Assembly (NCBI GenBank): GCA_044227665.1
Contig: JBGAWK010000017.1
Location: 1-44,632, forward strand
Origin: JBGAWK01 sp044227665
Lineage (GTDB): Bacteria > Bacteroidota > Bacteroidia > Chitinophagales > JADIYW01
DNA length: 44,632 bases
Reading direction: 5' to 3'
A program made the position numbers and the translations under genes. The notes beneath the pieces are model-generated. The model was not told the origin of the DNA. It saw only the letters and a program-made list of their open reading frames with translations, and searched no databases. Shown here one piece after another: positions 31,494 to 40,618 of this stretch. Within the stretch, counting starts at the first letter, position 1; the number at the start of each line of letters is the position of its first letter.

Positions 31494-34400
31494 TTATGTA
31501 ACTTCTACGATATCTATTTCAGGATAAGTATATAATATATACGAAAATATTTTTTTGTCAAAAATGCCTTTTAGCGCAGCCGCATATTCTTTCACTTGTT
31601 TGGCGTGAGCATTGTCAGGATGTCCCGTCTTATAATCTACAAGAGTGATATCCTCTTCACCTACGAAAAATAAATCCGGCCGTATTATCTTGCCCTCCCA
31701 AATCATCTCACGCTCTACAATTTTCTGTGAATATCTTTTACCCCAAGTCTTCCATTGGGGGTGGGCGAGAAGTTGGTATATAGGCTCTGAATACTGCGAT
31801 AGTGTTATTAAAGGCAACTTGTAGCTATGTAGCGTTTTTGTGATAAGGCTATGAATATTTTCGTCATTATGCAGTTGGGATAGTATGGTATGGAAGACCT
31901 CTCCTTTTTGGGTCATATCATCTTGGTAGGGCATAGGTCTGTATAGAAACCTAGAGCTTGAAGGAGGTAACGAAATATGAATTTCTAAGTCTCCTTTCTG
32001 AATATCAGGGCATTCATTACACAGGCGATTTCCATAGATAAAAGGCGTGCTGTCGTCTATGTCTAAGGCCTCTTGGAGTGTCCTAAACAAAAGTTTGTCA
32101 GTCGTATTGTACTCTTTTGCTCCTTTCTGTTTCGGTATAATGATATGTAAGCGGTGTGCCGCCCTCGTAAGAGCAACATATAGCTTATTGAAGACATCCA
32201 ATTGTTGATACTCCATTTCCTTCATAAAGTCACTGCGGTATATGGAATCTCCCATTATTTTGCTGTATTCTATGGGGTGTTTTTTCAATATTCTATAGGG
32301 TTCTTTGTCTGTAGATAACCACAAATACTTTGGCTTTAGCATAGTAGAGAATTCATTAAAAGTCCATTCTAGCTTAGGCAGTATCACTACGGGGAATTCC
32401 AAGCCTTTGGATTTATGTATGGTCAGGAGTTGTACCGCATTACTTCTACTATTATTGGCGGTGAGCTTATATCCTTCTTCTTCCCAGAATAATAGAAAGT
32501 CATCTATAGCATTTATCCTTCTATTGTGCGCAATATCCAAAAACTGTGCGGCTATCTCGTCTATTTCTATGGGGAAAACAAATTGAAGAAGATGTAGGAA
32601 AATACGTTGTAACGGCAAATATTTCAGATGGAGAAGCCTTTCTTTAGGCAGTATCTTTTGCTGTATTTCCGGTTGTAGAATGAATTCATCTATAGAATAT
32701 GGAAGGTCTAGGATGGACACCATCTTTTTAAGCAGAGAGAGATAGTAAAGGGATTCTTTTGGATGCTGTATATGGTAGATGGCGGCTATGAGTCCATCTA
32801 CTATAGGATGTTCTGCAAATAATAGAGCCTCTGATGATAGTACAGGGATGCTATGTCCCATGAGATAGTTGGCAAAATACGTTGTCTCTTTATTTTTGCT
32901 TACCAATATGGCTATATCCCCGTATTGATAGCCATCTTCCAGTGCTTCATGTATTCTTTGTAGCGTGTGGTTCAAGTATTCTTGCTCCAATATTGCCTTT
33001 TCATCTTGGGTTATGTCTTTTTTAGACCTCCAAGGAGTGTAAAAATCAATAGACACTAAGCCTTTGTCCTTATGGGAAGGTTTGCATTGTTGTGAGCTAG
33101 AAGCATAAATATGGGTAGTCTTGCCAGAATACTCCGGTAAATATTTTATGGCGTTAGAGAATATTATGTTATTAAACGCTACGATAGCTTCATGACTTCT
33201 GTAGTTTGTCAGCAGGGTCTGGTCGCTAAGCTGATCCTTGGAGAATGGTAGGAGGTCGCCATAAATGTTGCTGAGGATAAGGTCTAAGTTGCCCCCACGC
33301 CAGCGATATATGGATTGCTTGGCATCGCCTACTACTAATATTTTATCCCCACCCTTGGCGAGGAGCTCCAGCAATAGTGGCAGCATATTTTGCCACTGTA
33401 CATCTGAGGTATCTTGAAATTCGTCAATGAGTATAGTGTTATAGCGCAAGCCAGCTTTCTCATAGATGAAAGGTACGGTATCTGTCTTTACTAATTGTGC
33501 TATCAGTTGGTTGATATCGTGGATGAGGATTAATTCTTCCTGATGTCTATACGTTTGTAATTTTTTATTAATATCTCTTAGGAGGATGTAGCTGTAAAAA
33601 TTCTTCTTTACAAGTTTGGCGGTGTTATAGGCTTCTAAATTTTGTTGATGGAAGTCTATCAATGCATGTAATTGTGCTTGGAGTGTCCCATGCCATAATA
33701 GCGATGCAGCCTCCAGCAAGGAAGTGTCTGATGACTTGTTATAGGGTTCGGTCTCCCCTCGAATTATCTTTTGTATGGTGGCATTAACATCTATTTCTTG
33801 ATGAAGTATTTTTTTAAGAAATGAGATAAAAAACTTGTTATAGACATGGGTAAGCCTTTCTTGTTCTATTCTTTTAAGGATACTATCTGCCAACTCGGAA
33901 AGGGTAGTTTCGTATCTAATAATAACGGCGTAGCACTGCTTTATCAAGGCTCTGAGGGTATCCTCATCTTCATCATCTGCGAACGCTAGATTTTCCTTTA
34001 GAAGCTCAGCGGATAAATTGCGAATATCGTACTCTATCTTCCACTTCTTTCCTTGCGAGATCTTGTCTTCAACGAATTCCAGCAGCCATTTCTCTGTATA
34101 TTTATTATGGGTATAGTCTGCAATAAGTTGTTCTACACTATATTCTAATGCCGTCTTCTGATGCAGTAGGATATTCAGGTCGGGGGGTAGCTGTAGTTCG
34201 TAAGCAAAAGACTTCAGAAGCATAGAAAAAAAGCTGTCAATAGTCATGACCGAGAAATTGCTATAATCATGAAGTATGAGCTTCAAGAGTTCTGTAGCGC
34301 GCTCCTGAATATTTATGTCAGCAGGTAGAGAAGACTGTAGATTTTGGAGCATGTCATGAGCATCGCCATGGCTCAGCCCGTGTAGATAGCTGATAATCCT

Positions 34401-34559
34401 ATCTTTCATCTCGGCAGTAGCCTTATTGGTGAAGGTTATAGCAAGGATACTTTTGTAATGTAAGGGATGCCGTAAGGCAGACTTTAGATACTCCGACACT
34501 AGAGTGAAAGTTTTTCCAGATCCTGCGGATGCTTTGTATAACAAAATATTCTTTGCCAT
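31494..34559 (-). CDS. AddA/RecB-like UvrD-family helicase with C-terminal nuclease domain
   Basis: 1021 aa. Superfamily 1 helicase motifs appear in order: Walker A 'ASAGSGKT' (10-17), 'AITFTNKATAEMKDRI' (Ia), 'ILIDEFQDTSDVQW' (II, 377-390), 'VVGDAKQSIYRWRGG' (III, 409-423), 'LLTIHKSKGLEFPVVILP' (V) and 'NKLYVALTRAAHRL' (VI). The C-terminal PD-(D/E)XK nuclease shows Asp962 ('RPDLFF') and Asp975-Tyr-Lys977 ('VDYKTG'). The architecture is that of AddA/RecB, which process double-strand breaks for RecA and also degrade phage DNA. The partner AddB is not next to it in this window. A near-consensus -7 element (TATCTTTA on the minus strand, 34573-34566) stands 6 bp before the ATG. Confidence 0.93.
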   Translation of the reverse strand: MAKNILLYKASAGSGKTFTLVSEYLKSALRHPLHYKSILAITFTNKATAEMKDRIISYLHGLSHGDAHDMLQNLQSSLPADINIQERATELLKLILHDYSNFSVMTIDSFFSMLLKSFAYELQLPPDLNILLHQKTALEYSVEQLIADYTHNKYTEKWLLEFVEDKISQGKKWKIEYDIRNLSAELLKENLAFADDEDEDTLRALIKQCYAVIIRYETTLSELADSILKRIEQERLTHVYNKFFISFLKKILHQEIDVNATIQKIIRGETEPYNKSSDTSLLEAASLLWHGTLQAQLHALIDFHQQNLEAYNTAKLVKKNFYSYILLRDINKKLQTYRHQEELILIHDINQLIAQLVKTDTVPFIYEKAGLRYNTILIDEFQDTSDVQWQNMLPLLLELLAKGGDKILVVGDAKQSIYRWRGGNLDLILSNIYGDLLPFSKDQLSDQTLLTNYRSHEAIVAFNNIIFSNAIKYLPEYSGKTTHIYASSSQQCKPSHKDKGLVSIDFYTPWRSKKDITQDEKAILEQEYLNHTLQRIHEALEDGYQYGDIAILVSKNKETTYFANYLMGHSIPVLSSEALLFAEHPIVDGLIAAIYHIQHPKESLYYLSLLKKMVSILDLPYSIDEFILQPEIQQKILPKERLLHLKYLPLQRIFLHLLQFVFPIEIDEIAAQFLDIAHNRRINAIDDFLLFWEEEGYKLTANNSRSNAVQLLTIHKSKGLEFPVVILPKLEWTFNEFSTMLKPKYLWLSTDKEPYRILKKHPIEYSKIMGDSIYRSDFMKEMEYQQLDVFNKLYVALTRAAHRLHIIIPKQKGAKEYNTTDKLLFRTLQEALDIDDSTPFIYGNRLCNECPDIQKGDLEIHISLPPSSSRFLYRPMPYQDDMTQKGEVFHTILSQLHNDENIHSLITKTLHSYKLPLITLSQYSEPIYQLLAHPQWKTWGKRYSQKIVEREMIWEGKIIRPDLFFVGEEDITLVDYKTGHPDNAHAKQVKEYAAALKGIFDKKIFSYILYTYPEIDIVEVT

Positions 34560-34668
34560 AAGTCATAAAGATAAGGCTATAATCCATAGTATGTAAGATA
34601 TAGTATAGCCCCTAATGCATAATATTATTTTTGAAAGACCATTCATTTTGTTGCATCAAAACTCTTAC

Positions 34669-34676
34669 TATATTTG
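34669..34676 (+). promoter_or_regulatory. Bacteroidota promoter TTTG-N18-TATATTTG for the YceI-like gene
   Basis: TATATTTG (34669-34676) with TTTG at 34647-34650, 18 bp upstream, close to the known spacing. This is the best full promoter in the window. It argues against the upstream ATG at 34615 as the start of the following gene, because that ATG lies before the promoter. Confidence 0.65.
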
Positions 34677-34686
34677 TAGGGTAAGC

Positions 34687-35352
34687 ATGGTATATTCTTT
34701 TAGTTTAATGGATAAGTGTATTGTTGTAGGGATATTGCTATTACTATTTGTTTCCTGTGATGAGGAGCGCAAGGAAATAGATACTTATACGCCTAAGCAT
34801 ATCGTGCTACAAGCCACTGATAATATTGCATACGCCGATACCACAAAAAGCTTAGTTACTTTTATTGGACATAAAAGATTCGTCGGGACCGAACACGAAG
34901 GATTTTTTAAGTTGAAGAGTGGCGTTATTTTTTTGAATAAAAATAATGAGATATGTGGCGGAAAATTGGTGTGGAATATTAATAGTATAAAATTGACGGA
35001 GGCGGATAGTATTACCAAAAAGAAGTTGTTATCCGTACTGCTCTCCGAGGATTTTTTTAAGTCAGAGAGATACCCTGAATCTGTATTTTTGATAGATTCT
35101 GTATATACTACAGATGCCCCGAATTCTACCCATATAGTTTCTGGAAATCTCCAGATTGGGGATACCTATAGGTATATAAGTATGCCTGTAAATATTACCA
35201 AAGACGGAAAGTCCTCACAATGGGTGAAAGGAAATTTTGATATATTCCGCAAAGACTGGAATCTCTATTTTTCAAATAAAAACTCTTTAGAAGATAAAAT
35301 AATTCAAGACAGAGTACATATAGGCATACTGGTAAATATAAGAGAGGGTTGA
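34687..35352 (+). CDS. YceI-like lipoprotein
   Basis: 221 aa from the ATG at 34687; an ATG at 34708 ('MDKCIVVGILLLLFVSC') is equally possible, while 34615 lies upstream of the promoter. The signal ends in lipobox 'FVSC', followed by 'DEERKE'. The mature part has the YceI lipocalin-like pattern: 'TTKSLVTFIGHKRFVGTEHE', 'GFFKLKSGVIFLNKNNEICG', 'GKLVWNINSIKLTEADS', 'LLSEDFFKSERYPESVFLID', 'VSGNLQIGDTYRYISMPVNI'. YceI proteins bind long isoprenoid or fatty molecules. The protein is expected to be anchored to a membrane of the envelope. It is divergent from the helicase gene and 57 bp before the acyl-CoA synthetase gene. Confidence 0.88.
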   Translation: MVYSFSLMDKCIVVGILLLLFVSCDEERKEIDTYTPKHIVLQATDNIAYADTTKSLVTFIGHKRFVGTEHEGFFKLKSGVIFLNKNNEICGGKLVWNINSIKLTEADSITKKKLLSVLLSEDFFKSERYPESVFLIDSVYTTDAPNSTHIVSGNLQIGDTYRYISMPVNITKDGKSSQWVKGNFDIFRKDWNLYFSNKNSLEDKIIQDRVHIGILVNIREG

Positions 35353-35409
35353 TAAAATTATTATAAAATATTTAGTTATATATATACACAAAGTATTTAA
35401 CTTGCAACC

Positions 35410-37176
35410 GTGGAATTACGATTTTTATATCAAATCTTAGATATACAACTGCAAAAGGGGGCTCTCTCTGACTGTTTGGCAAGAAGGGAGGATAAAAAGA
35501 CTTGGACTACATACAGTACGCAAGAATGTAAGGATATAGTGATGAAAACAGCTAGAGGCTTGCTGCGCTTAGGAATTAAGCCTGGAGAGAAAGTTGCTAT
35601 AATAGCCACTACCAATCGCCCCGAATGGCATTTTATAGACCATGCCTGTATGCATACCGGCATCATAGATGTCCCGATATATCCGACCATAAGCCCAACG
35701 GAATATGAGTTTATTTTTAATCACGCCGAGATAAAGTATGTGTTTTTGTCCGACAAGATGTTGTACAAAAAAATCAGTCAGATAAAAGACAACATCCCTA
35801 CACTCAAAGGAATATATAGCTTTGACGCTATAGAAAGCGTGCCTTCTTGGAAAGAAATATGGATAGAAGAGGATTGTAAATTGGACGAACAAATAGAGAA
35901 ACGTCGCAATGCCATCCGTGAAGAGGATATGTGTACTATTATATATACTTCTGGCACTACGGGACACCCCAAAGGTGTAATGCTTTCCCACAAAAATATC
36001 GTGAGCAATATCAAAGATAACTTGCAGTTGGTACCAGTTCAAGCCAAAGAAATTACCCTTAGCTTTTTGCCTCTATGTCATGTGTTTGAGCGTACACTAA
36101 ATTATACTTACATGTATGCAGGTGCATCCATATATTATGCGGATGGTTTGGAATCTATAAGTCAAAATATTGCAGACATCAAGCCTCATTTTTTTGCTAC
36201 AGTTCCCCGTCTCATGGAAAAAGTGTATGAAGCTATAGTGAAAAAAGGTAAAGACCTCAAGGGCATACAAAAGCAAATATTTGATGAGTCGCTGGCTTTG
36301 TCTATTTCTATGCCATTAGGTAAGGAAAAATCTCTTGTGCAGATTGCAAAATTGGCTTTGTTCGACAGGCTGGTATATAGTAAGTGGAGGGCAGCGCTAG
36401 GAGGTAGAGTAAAAGCCATCATCTGTGGTTCGGCGCCGTTACAGGCGAGGCTGGCTACCATATTCAATAATGGGGGAATCATGGTGCTGGAAGGGTACGG
36501 TCTTACGGAGACATCTCCAGTGCTTAGCGTCAACCCTATGGAAAGACGTAAGGTGCGTGCTGGAGTAGTGGGTAAGGTGTTGCCAAATGTGCAGATAAAA
36601 ATTGCCTCAGATGGTGAGATCATGGCAAAAGGGTCTAATGTAATGCTCGGATATTACAAGAATCCGGAAGAAACGGCAAAAGTATTTACAGACGACGGCT
36701 GGTTTCTCACTGGCGACATTGGAGAGTTTACCGAAGAAGGCTATCTCAAAATTACAGACCGCAAGAAGGAACTGTTCAAAACCTCCGGTGGTAAGTATGT
36801 AGCACCGGCTCCTATAGAAAATATGCTCAAAGAGTCTCCCTATATAGAACAGGTGGCACTTGTAGGCGATGGTCGTAAATTTGTGGCCGCACTTATTGTA
36901 CCCAATTTCGAAAATCTGAAGCCTTGGTGTAAGGAAAATAAGATTTCTGCCCTAAAACATGAAGATATTATCAAAACAGCCGAGGTGAAGAAATTCTTTA
37001 TGGACATCGTAAATGCCTATAATGTAAACTTTGGCAAGGTAGAGCAAGTGAAGATGATACATCTCCTCCCTCGCGAGTGGACGACAGAAAGTGGGGAGCT
37101 TACAGCAACAATGAAGCTGAAACGAAAGGTAATAAAAGATAAATACAAGGACGTTATCGAAAACTTCTATGAATAA
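35410..37176 (+). CDS. Long-chain acyl-CoA synthetase (AMP-forming)
   Basis: 588 aa from a GTG; no ATG occurs before codon 47, which lies inside conserved sequence. AMP-binding enzyme motifs: 'YTSGTTGHPKGV' (179-190), 'GYGLTETSP' (362-370), 'DDGWFLTGDIGEF' (428-440), 'ITDRKKELFKTSGGKYVAP' (448-466). The sequence 'FLPLCHVFERTLNYTYMYAG' is typical of the FadD / long-chain group. It activates fatty acids to acyl-CoA at the membrane, using ATP. The C-terminal catalytic Lys region is visible as 'GELTATMKLKRKVI'. No other fatty-acid genes lie next to it. Confidence 0.93.
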   Translation: MELRFLYQILDIQLQKGALSDCLARREDKKTWTTYSTQECKDIVMKTARGLLRLGIKPGEKVAIIATTNRPEWHFIDHACMHTGIIDVPIYPTISPTEYEFIFNHAEIKYVFLSDKMLYKKISQIKDNIPTLKGIYSFDAIESVPSWKEIWIEEDCKLDEQIEKRRNAIREEDMCTIIYTSGTTGHPKGVMLSHKNIVSNIKDNLQLVPVQAKEITLSFLPLCHVFERTLNYTYMYAGASIYYADGLESISQNIADIKPHFFATVPRLMEKVYEAIVKKGKDLKGIQKQIFDESLALSISMPLGKEKSLVQIAKLALFDRLVYSKWRAALGGRVKAIICGSAPLQARLATIFNNGGIMVLEGYGLTETSPVLSVNPMERRKVRAGVVGKVLPNVQIKIASDGEIMAKGSNVMLGYYKNPEETAKVFTDDGWFLTGDIGEFTEEGYLKITDRKKELFKTSGGKYVAPAPIENMLKESPYIEQVALVGDGRKFVAALIVPNFENLKPWCKENKISALKHEDIIKTAEVKKFFMDIVNAYNVNFGKVEQVKMIHLLPREWTTESGELTATMKLKRKVIKDKYKDVIENFYE

Positions 37177-37245
37177 AGTATAATTGTTAGATATATCTTC
37201 TGAAATTTAATTTTTTGCTTACATAAGAAATAATAAAATTAGTAT

Positions 37246-37253
37246 TATCTTTG
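37246..37253 (+). promoter_or_regulatory. Bacteroidota -7 element TATCTTTG before L31
   Basis: TATCTTTGCAGTCCG is the common form of the Bacteroidota promoter -7 region before ribosomal and other housekeeping genes. It lies 19 bp upstream of the L31 ATG. A TTTG at 37214-37217 is 28 bp away, longer than usual. Confidence 0.7.
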
Positions 37254-37272
37254 CAGTCCGAAAATAAGAAAA

Positions 37273-37521
37273 ATGAAAAAAGACATACATCCCTCTTCAT
37301 ACAGAACAGTAGTTTTTAAAGATTATTCTTGTGATTATATGTTTTTAGGCAAATCTTGTGCTCCTAGCAAAGAAACGATCACTTTTGAAGATGGTAATGA
37401 CTATCCTTTGATAAAATTGGATATCTCACACATGTCGCATCCTTATTTTACAGGTAAAATGAAATTTGTAGATACAGCAGGACGTATAGACAAGTTTATG
37501 AAAAAATACGGCAAGAAATAA
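37273..37521 (+). CDS. rpmE2: 50S ribosomal protein L31 type B
   Basis: 82 aa: 'MKKDIHPSSYRTVVFKDYSC', 'FLGKSCAPSKETITFEDGND', 'YPLIKLDISHMSHPYFTGK', 'DTAGRIDKFMKKYGKK'. It has the L31 fold without the four-Cys zinc ribbon of the type A protein, so it is the zinc-independent type B. It is a single-gene unit with its own promoter at 37246. Confidence 0.97.
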   Translation: MKKDIHPSSYRTVVFKDYSCDYMFLGKSCAPSKETITFEDGNDYPLIKLDISHMSHPYFTGKMKFVDTAGRIDKFMKKYGKK

Positions 37522-37754
37522 TATTTCTCCGCTTTCCCATTCTACGTATTACAGGATATATTGGCATTAGCTTTATAGTTATATGTCAACCTTCTTTGTA
37601 AAATAATTAACAAAGTTTTGTTTGTTCGAAATAGTATTTTTCTTCCGCACATAAGGATTATTTAAGTTTAAATATACATGCATTTTCTATGTCTGTCAAA
37701 TATTTAACAGGAATCTTGGTTCGTCTAAATCCATTATAACATAAATTAATAAGG

Positions 37755-37783
37755 GAAAGTCCCTGCATTGTGGATGGACTTTT
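37755..37783 (+). promoter_or_regulatory. Inverted repeat (possible operator) before the GlmU-like gene
   Basis: GAAAGTCC (37755-37762) and GGACTTTT (37776-37783) form an inverted repeat with 7 perfect pairs plus one G-T pair. It touches the -7 element at 37785, which is a plausible operator position. It could also be a weak hairpin; no regulator is known. Confidence 0.4.
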
Positions 37784-37784
37784 A

Positions 37785-37792
37785 TATTTTTG
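37785..37792 (+). promoter_or_regulatory. Bacteroidota -7 element TATTTTTG before the GlmU-like gene
   Basis: TATTTTTG fits TAnnTTTG and ends 6 bp before the ATG at 37799. Transcription would begin almost at the start codon (leaderless or nearly so). The sequence upstream to 37522 has no gene. Confidence 0.5.
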
Positions 37793-37798
37793 TTGAAT

Positions 37799-39019
37799 AT
37801 GGATATTATACTATATGATGGCATAGAACGCAATAGTCTGTTACCTTTTACCTATATACGTGCAGTGGCAGATATCCGCATAGGCATATTGACATTGCGA
37901 GAGAAGTGGGAAGCAATGCTGTCTGGCGAAGTCGGTATATTTGCCTATCCATATTTACAGCCCAAATATAGTTATACGCTTACGCCGGAAACCTATTTTG
38001 TAAATGCCTCTTACCTCCCCGATGGTGATTTTTTGGAAGCACTGTCAGGGCTAAAAGTGGATGAATCCTTGGTGATAGGAAGGGAAGTAGCAGCCTTTAG
38101 GACAAGTACGCCTATAAGTACGCTCAATCACTTGAATATGGTAGCAAAAACTATGCAGAAAGTAAGTTATGCAGGGAAGCCTACTTACCTGAAATATCCT
38201 TGGGATATTTTTACCTATAATGGCAGCGAGATAGCCAAAGATATAGAAAGGATGAAGCTTACACCCAATGGTGACGCATTGGACATGAGTAATAAGGTCA
38301 TTTCCCCAGAAAATGTATATGTGCAAAAAGGAGCGAAAGCTACATGCGCCATTATCAATGCCTCGCAAGGGCCTGTATATATAGGTGCTGATGCCGAACT
38401 TATGGAAGGCAGCATTGTGAAAGGAGCTTTTGCACTCGGCGACCACGCTACGGTGAAAATGGGTGCCAAAATCTATGGCGATACTACCATTGGCCCTCAC
38501 TGTAAGGTGGGCGGCGAGGTGAGCAATACCGTGTTTTTTGGCTATGCCAATAAGGGACATGACGGCTATATCGGCAATGCCGTAATTGGAGAGTGGTGTA
38601 ATCTCGGTGCCGATACCAATTGTTCTAACCTCAAAAATAATTACTCTAAAATAAAAGTATGGCACTATCCAGATGGTAAGGCTATAGATACAGGCTTACA
38701 ATTCTGTGGGCTGCTGTTGGGAGACCATTCTAAGTGTGGTATCAATACGATGTTTAATACTGGAACGGTAATAGGTGTAAGTGCCAACATATATGGCGGT
38801 GACTTTCCACCTAAGTTTATACCTTCTTTTACTTGGGGTAGCGTTCATGACGGGTGGCAGGAATTTGACATCAAGAAGGCATTGGTGGTAGCCCAAAATA
38901 TGATGGACAGAAGAGGTGTCGCACTTACTGATGTTGACAAACAGATATTTTGGCAAATCCATGAAGATAGCTTGGTATTTCGCAATCAATTAATCCAAAG
39001 TTTTACACGTGAGAAATAA
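37799..39019 (+). CDS. GlmU-like sugar nucleotidyltransferase/acyltransferase family protein
   Basis: 406 aa from the ATG at 37799; TTG codons three and two codons earlier are less likely. The N-terminus 'MDIILYDGIERNSLLPFTYI' is the form seen in the Bacteroidota GlmU-like family that is often annotated as glucose-1-phosphate thymidylyltransferase. The true NTP-transferase signature GxGTRM is missing. The C-terminal half is a left-handed beta-helix (hexapeptide repeats): 'GPVYIGADAELMEGSIVKGA', 'IGPHCKVGGEVSNTVFFGYA', 'NKGHDGYIGNAVIGEWCNLG'. Role probably in sugar or cell-envelope metabolism, not proved. It overlaps tpiA by 11 bp. Confidence 0.85.
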   Translation: MDIILYDGIERNSLLPFTYIRAVADIRIGILTLREKWEAMLSGEVGIFAYPYLQPKYSYTLTPETYFVNASYLPDGDFLEALSGLKVDESLVIGREVAAFRTSTPISTLNHLNMVAKTMQKVSYAGKPTYLKYPWDIFTYNGSEIAKDIERMKLTPNGDALDMSNKVISPENVYVQKGAKATCAIINASQGPVYIGADAELMEGSIVKGAFALGDHATVKMGAKIYGDTTIGPHCKVGGEVSNTVFFGYANKGHDGYIGNAVIGEWCNLGADTNCSNLKNNYSKIKVWHYPDGKAIDTGLQFCGLLLGDHSKCGINTMFNTGTVIGVSANIYGGDFPPKFIPSFTWGSVHDGWQEFDIKKALVVAQNMMDRRGVALTDVDKQIFWQIHEDSLVFRNQLIQSFTREK

Positions 39020-39779
39020 GATAGTAGCAGGAAACTGGAAGATGAACCTCAATGCCGAGGAGGTAGTACAGTTGGTTTTTTCTTTACAGCAGTTGTTCAT
39101 GACTGACACCTTCTGGGAAGAGGAAGTGACTGTAATACTCGCACCTTCTTATATACACTTGCCGACAGTATTGGATAATACTAAATCAACTAAGTTGTTT
39201 GTAGCAGCGCAGAACTGCCATCATCATGACAAGGGAGCCTATACAGGAGAAGTGTCTGCGGCAATGCTTGCCTCCTATGGTGTGCGCTTTTGTATTGTAG
39301 GGCATAGCGAACGCAGGATATACTTTGCTGAAGATGCGACAACTATAGCAGGAAAAATAAACCTACTACTACAGCATCACATTACGCCTATCTTCTGTTG
39401 TGGAGAACCATTGTCGGTACGAGAATCGCAGCAGGAGAAAGATTATGTGAAGGCACAGGTAGAAGGCAGTTTATTTCATCTATCTGAGGAAGCTATACAA
39501 AAAATAGTCATCGCCTACGAGCCTGTATGGGCTATAGGCACAGGGCTTACAGCTACGCCTCAGCAGGCTCAGGACATGCACGTATTTATTCGCAACTGTA
39601 TAGCTGAAAGATATGGTGTCGCAATTGCTCAAGAGATAAGTATCCTATACGGAGGTAGCTGCAATGCTCAGAATGCCGGTGAATTATTTGCTTGTTCCGA
39701 TATAGATGGAGGTCTTATTGGGGGCGCATCATTGAAGGCAGAAGATTTTTTTACCATAATACAATCATTTCATGGCTGA
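39009..39779 (+). CDS. tpiA: Triosephosphate isomerase
   Basis: 256 aa from a GTG that overlaps the end of the previous gene. Substrate and catalytic residues: Asn9 and Lys11 in 'AGNWKMN', His99 in 'IVGHSERR', Glu171 in 'AYEPVWAIGTG', and the phosphate-binding C-terminal 'LYGGSCNAQN' and 'GGLIGGASLKAEDF'. It interconverts dihydroxyacetone phosphate and glyceraldehyde 3-phosphate in glycolysis, in the cytoplasm. It overlaps prmA by 8 bp (ATGGCTGA), so the two are translationally coupled. Confidence 0.98.
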   Translation: MRNKIVAGNWKMNLNAEEVVQLVFSLQQLFMTDTFWEEEVTVILAPSYIHLPTVLDNTKSTKLFVAAQNCHHHDKGAYTGEVSAAMLASYGVRFCIVGHSERRIYFAEDATTIAGKINLLLQHHITPIFCCGEPLSVRESQQEKDYVKAQVEGSLFHLSEEAIQKIVIAYEPVWAIGTGLTATPQQAQDMHVFIRNCIAERYGVAIAQEISILYGGSCNAQNAGELFACSDIDGGLIGGASLKAEDFFTIIQSFHG

Positions 39780-40593
39780 AAGCATTTGGGTATATACCGT
39801 CACCATACCGGAATCCATGGATGCCGATGATTTTGCTTTTTTGCTTTCAGAGGTGGACAACGAAGGCATCGAATTCTTGGAAGGTACATTGAAAATATAT
39901 GTAAGTATAGAAAATTTGGAACTATTGCAGAACCTGCTAGCGGATTATGGGTCTCAAGTGTTGGAAAAGACGCCATTAGAAAATAAAAACTGGAATGAAA
40001 TATGGGAGAGCAGTTTCAGCCCATTATATATTGATGACATCTTATGTATAAAAGCAGATTTTCACACTGAAGTTAGTCCTACAAAATATACCATCACCGT
40101 CAATCCCAAGATGTCATTTGGCACAGGTCACCATCCTACTACCTTCATGATGTTGACAGCGATGAATAAGGTACAGTTTAAGGATAAGACTGTTTTGGAC
40201 TGCGGTAGCGGCACGGGAATTCTAGCCATATATGCCGAAATGCTGGGTGCTAGAGATATCCTTGCCTTGGATAATGATGAATGGTGCTTTACAAATGCCA
40301 TAGAAAATATTGATACTAATAATTGCAAATATATTCAGGCTAATTGCGGCAATATAGATGCCGTGGGGCATCCTTATGACATCATTTTGGCAAATATTCA
40401 CAGAAACTATATTTTGGAGCATTTTCACTACTTCCATGCATTAGTTCATCAATATGGTCTTTTATTTGTTAGTGGTTTCTATAAGGAAGATGCGCCTAGG
40501 ATTCTGGAAGCAGCATTGGCATATAATTTTGTGGCACATAGCAGTATAGAAAAAGAGAACTGGTGCTGTATAGTCTTTAAAAAATTGAAATAA
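39772..40593 (+). CDS. prmA: Ribosomal protein L11 methyltransferase
   Basis: 273 aa. The N-terminal substrate-binding domain is followed by a Rossmann methyltransferase: 'NPKMSFGTGHHPTT' (111-124), the SAM motif 'VLDCGSGTGILAIYAEMLGA' (141-160), 'ALDNDEWCFTNAIENI' and 'YDIILANIHRNYILEHF', all characteristic of PrmA. It methylates lysines and the N-terminus of L11; L11 itself is encoded at 11705. Its start overlaps tpiA. Confidence 0.95.
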   Translation: MAESIWVYTVTIPESMDADDFAFLLSEVDNEGIEFLEGTLKIYVSIENLELLQNLLADYGSQVLEKTPLENKNWNEIWESSFSPLYIDDILCIKADFHTEVSPTKYTITVNPKMSFGTGHHPTTFMMLTAMNKVQFKDKTVLDCGSGTGILAIYAEMLGARDILALDNDEWCFTNAIENIDTNNCKYIQANCGNIDAVGHPYDIILANIHRNYILEHFHYFHALVHQYGLLFVSGFYKEDAPRILEAALAYNFVAHSSIEKENWCCIVFKKLK

Positions 40594-40618
40594 TATTAAT
40601 TTTACTTACCGAAAATAA

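Noticed and set aside
34615..34686. An earlier ATG for the YceI-like lipoprotein
   Set aside because: It lies upstream of the best promoter and would place 24 unneeded residues before the lipoprotein signal.
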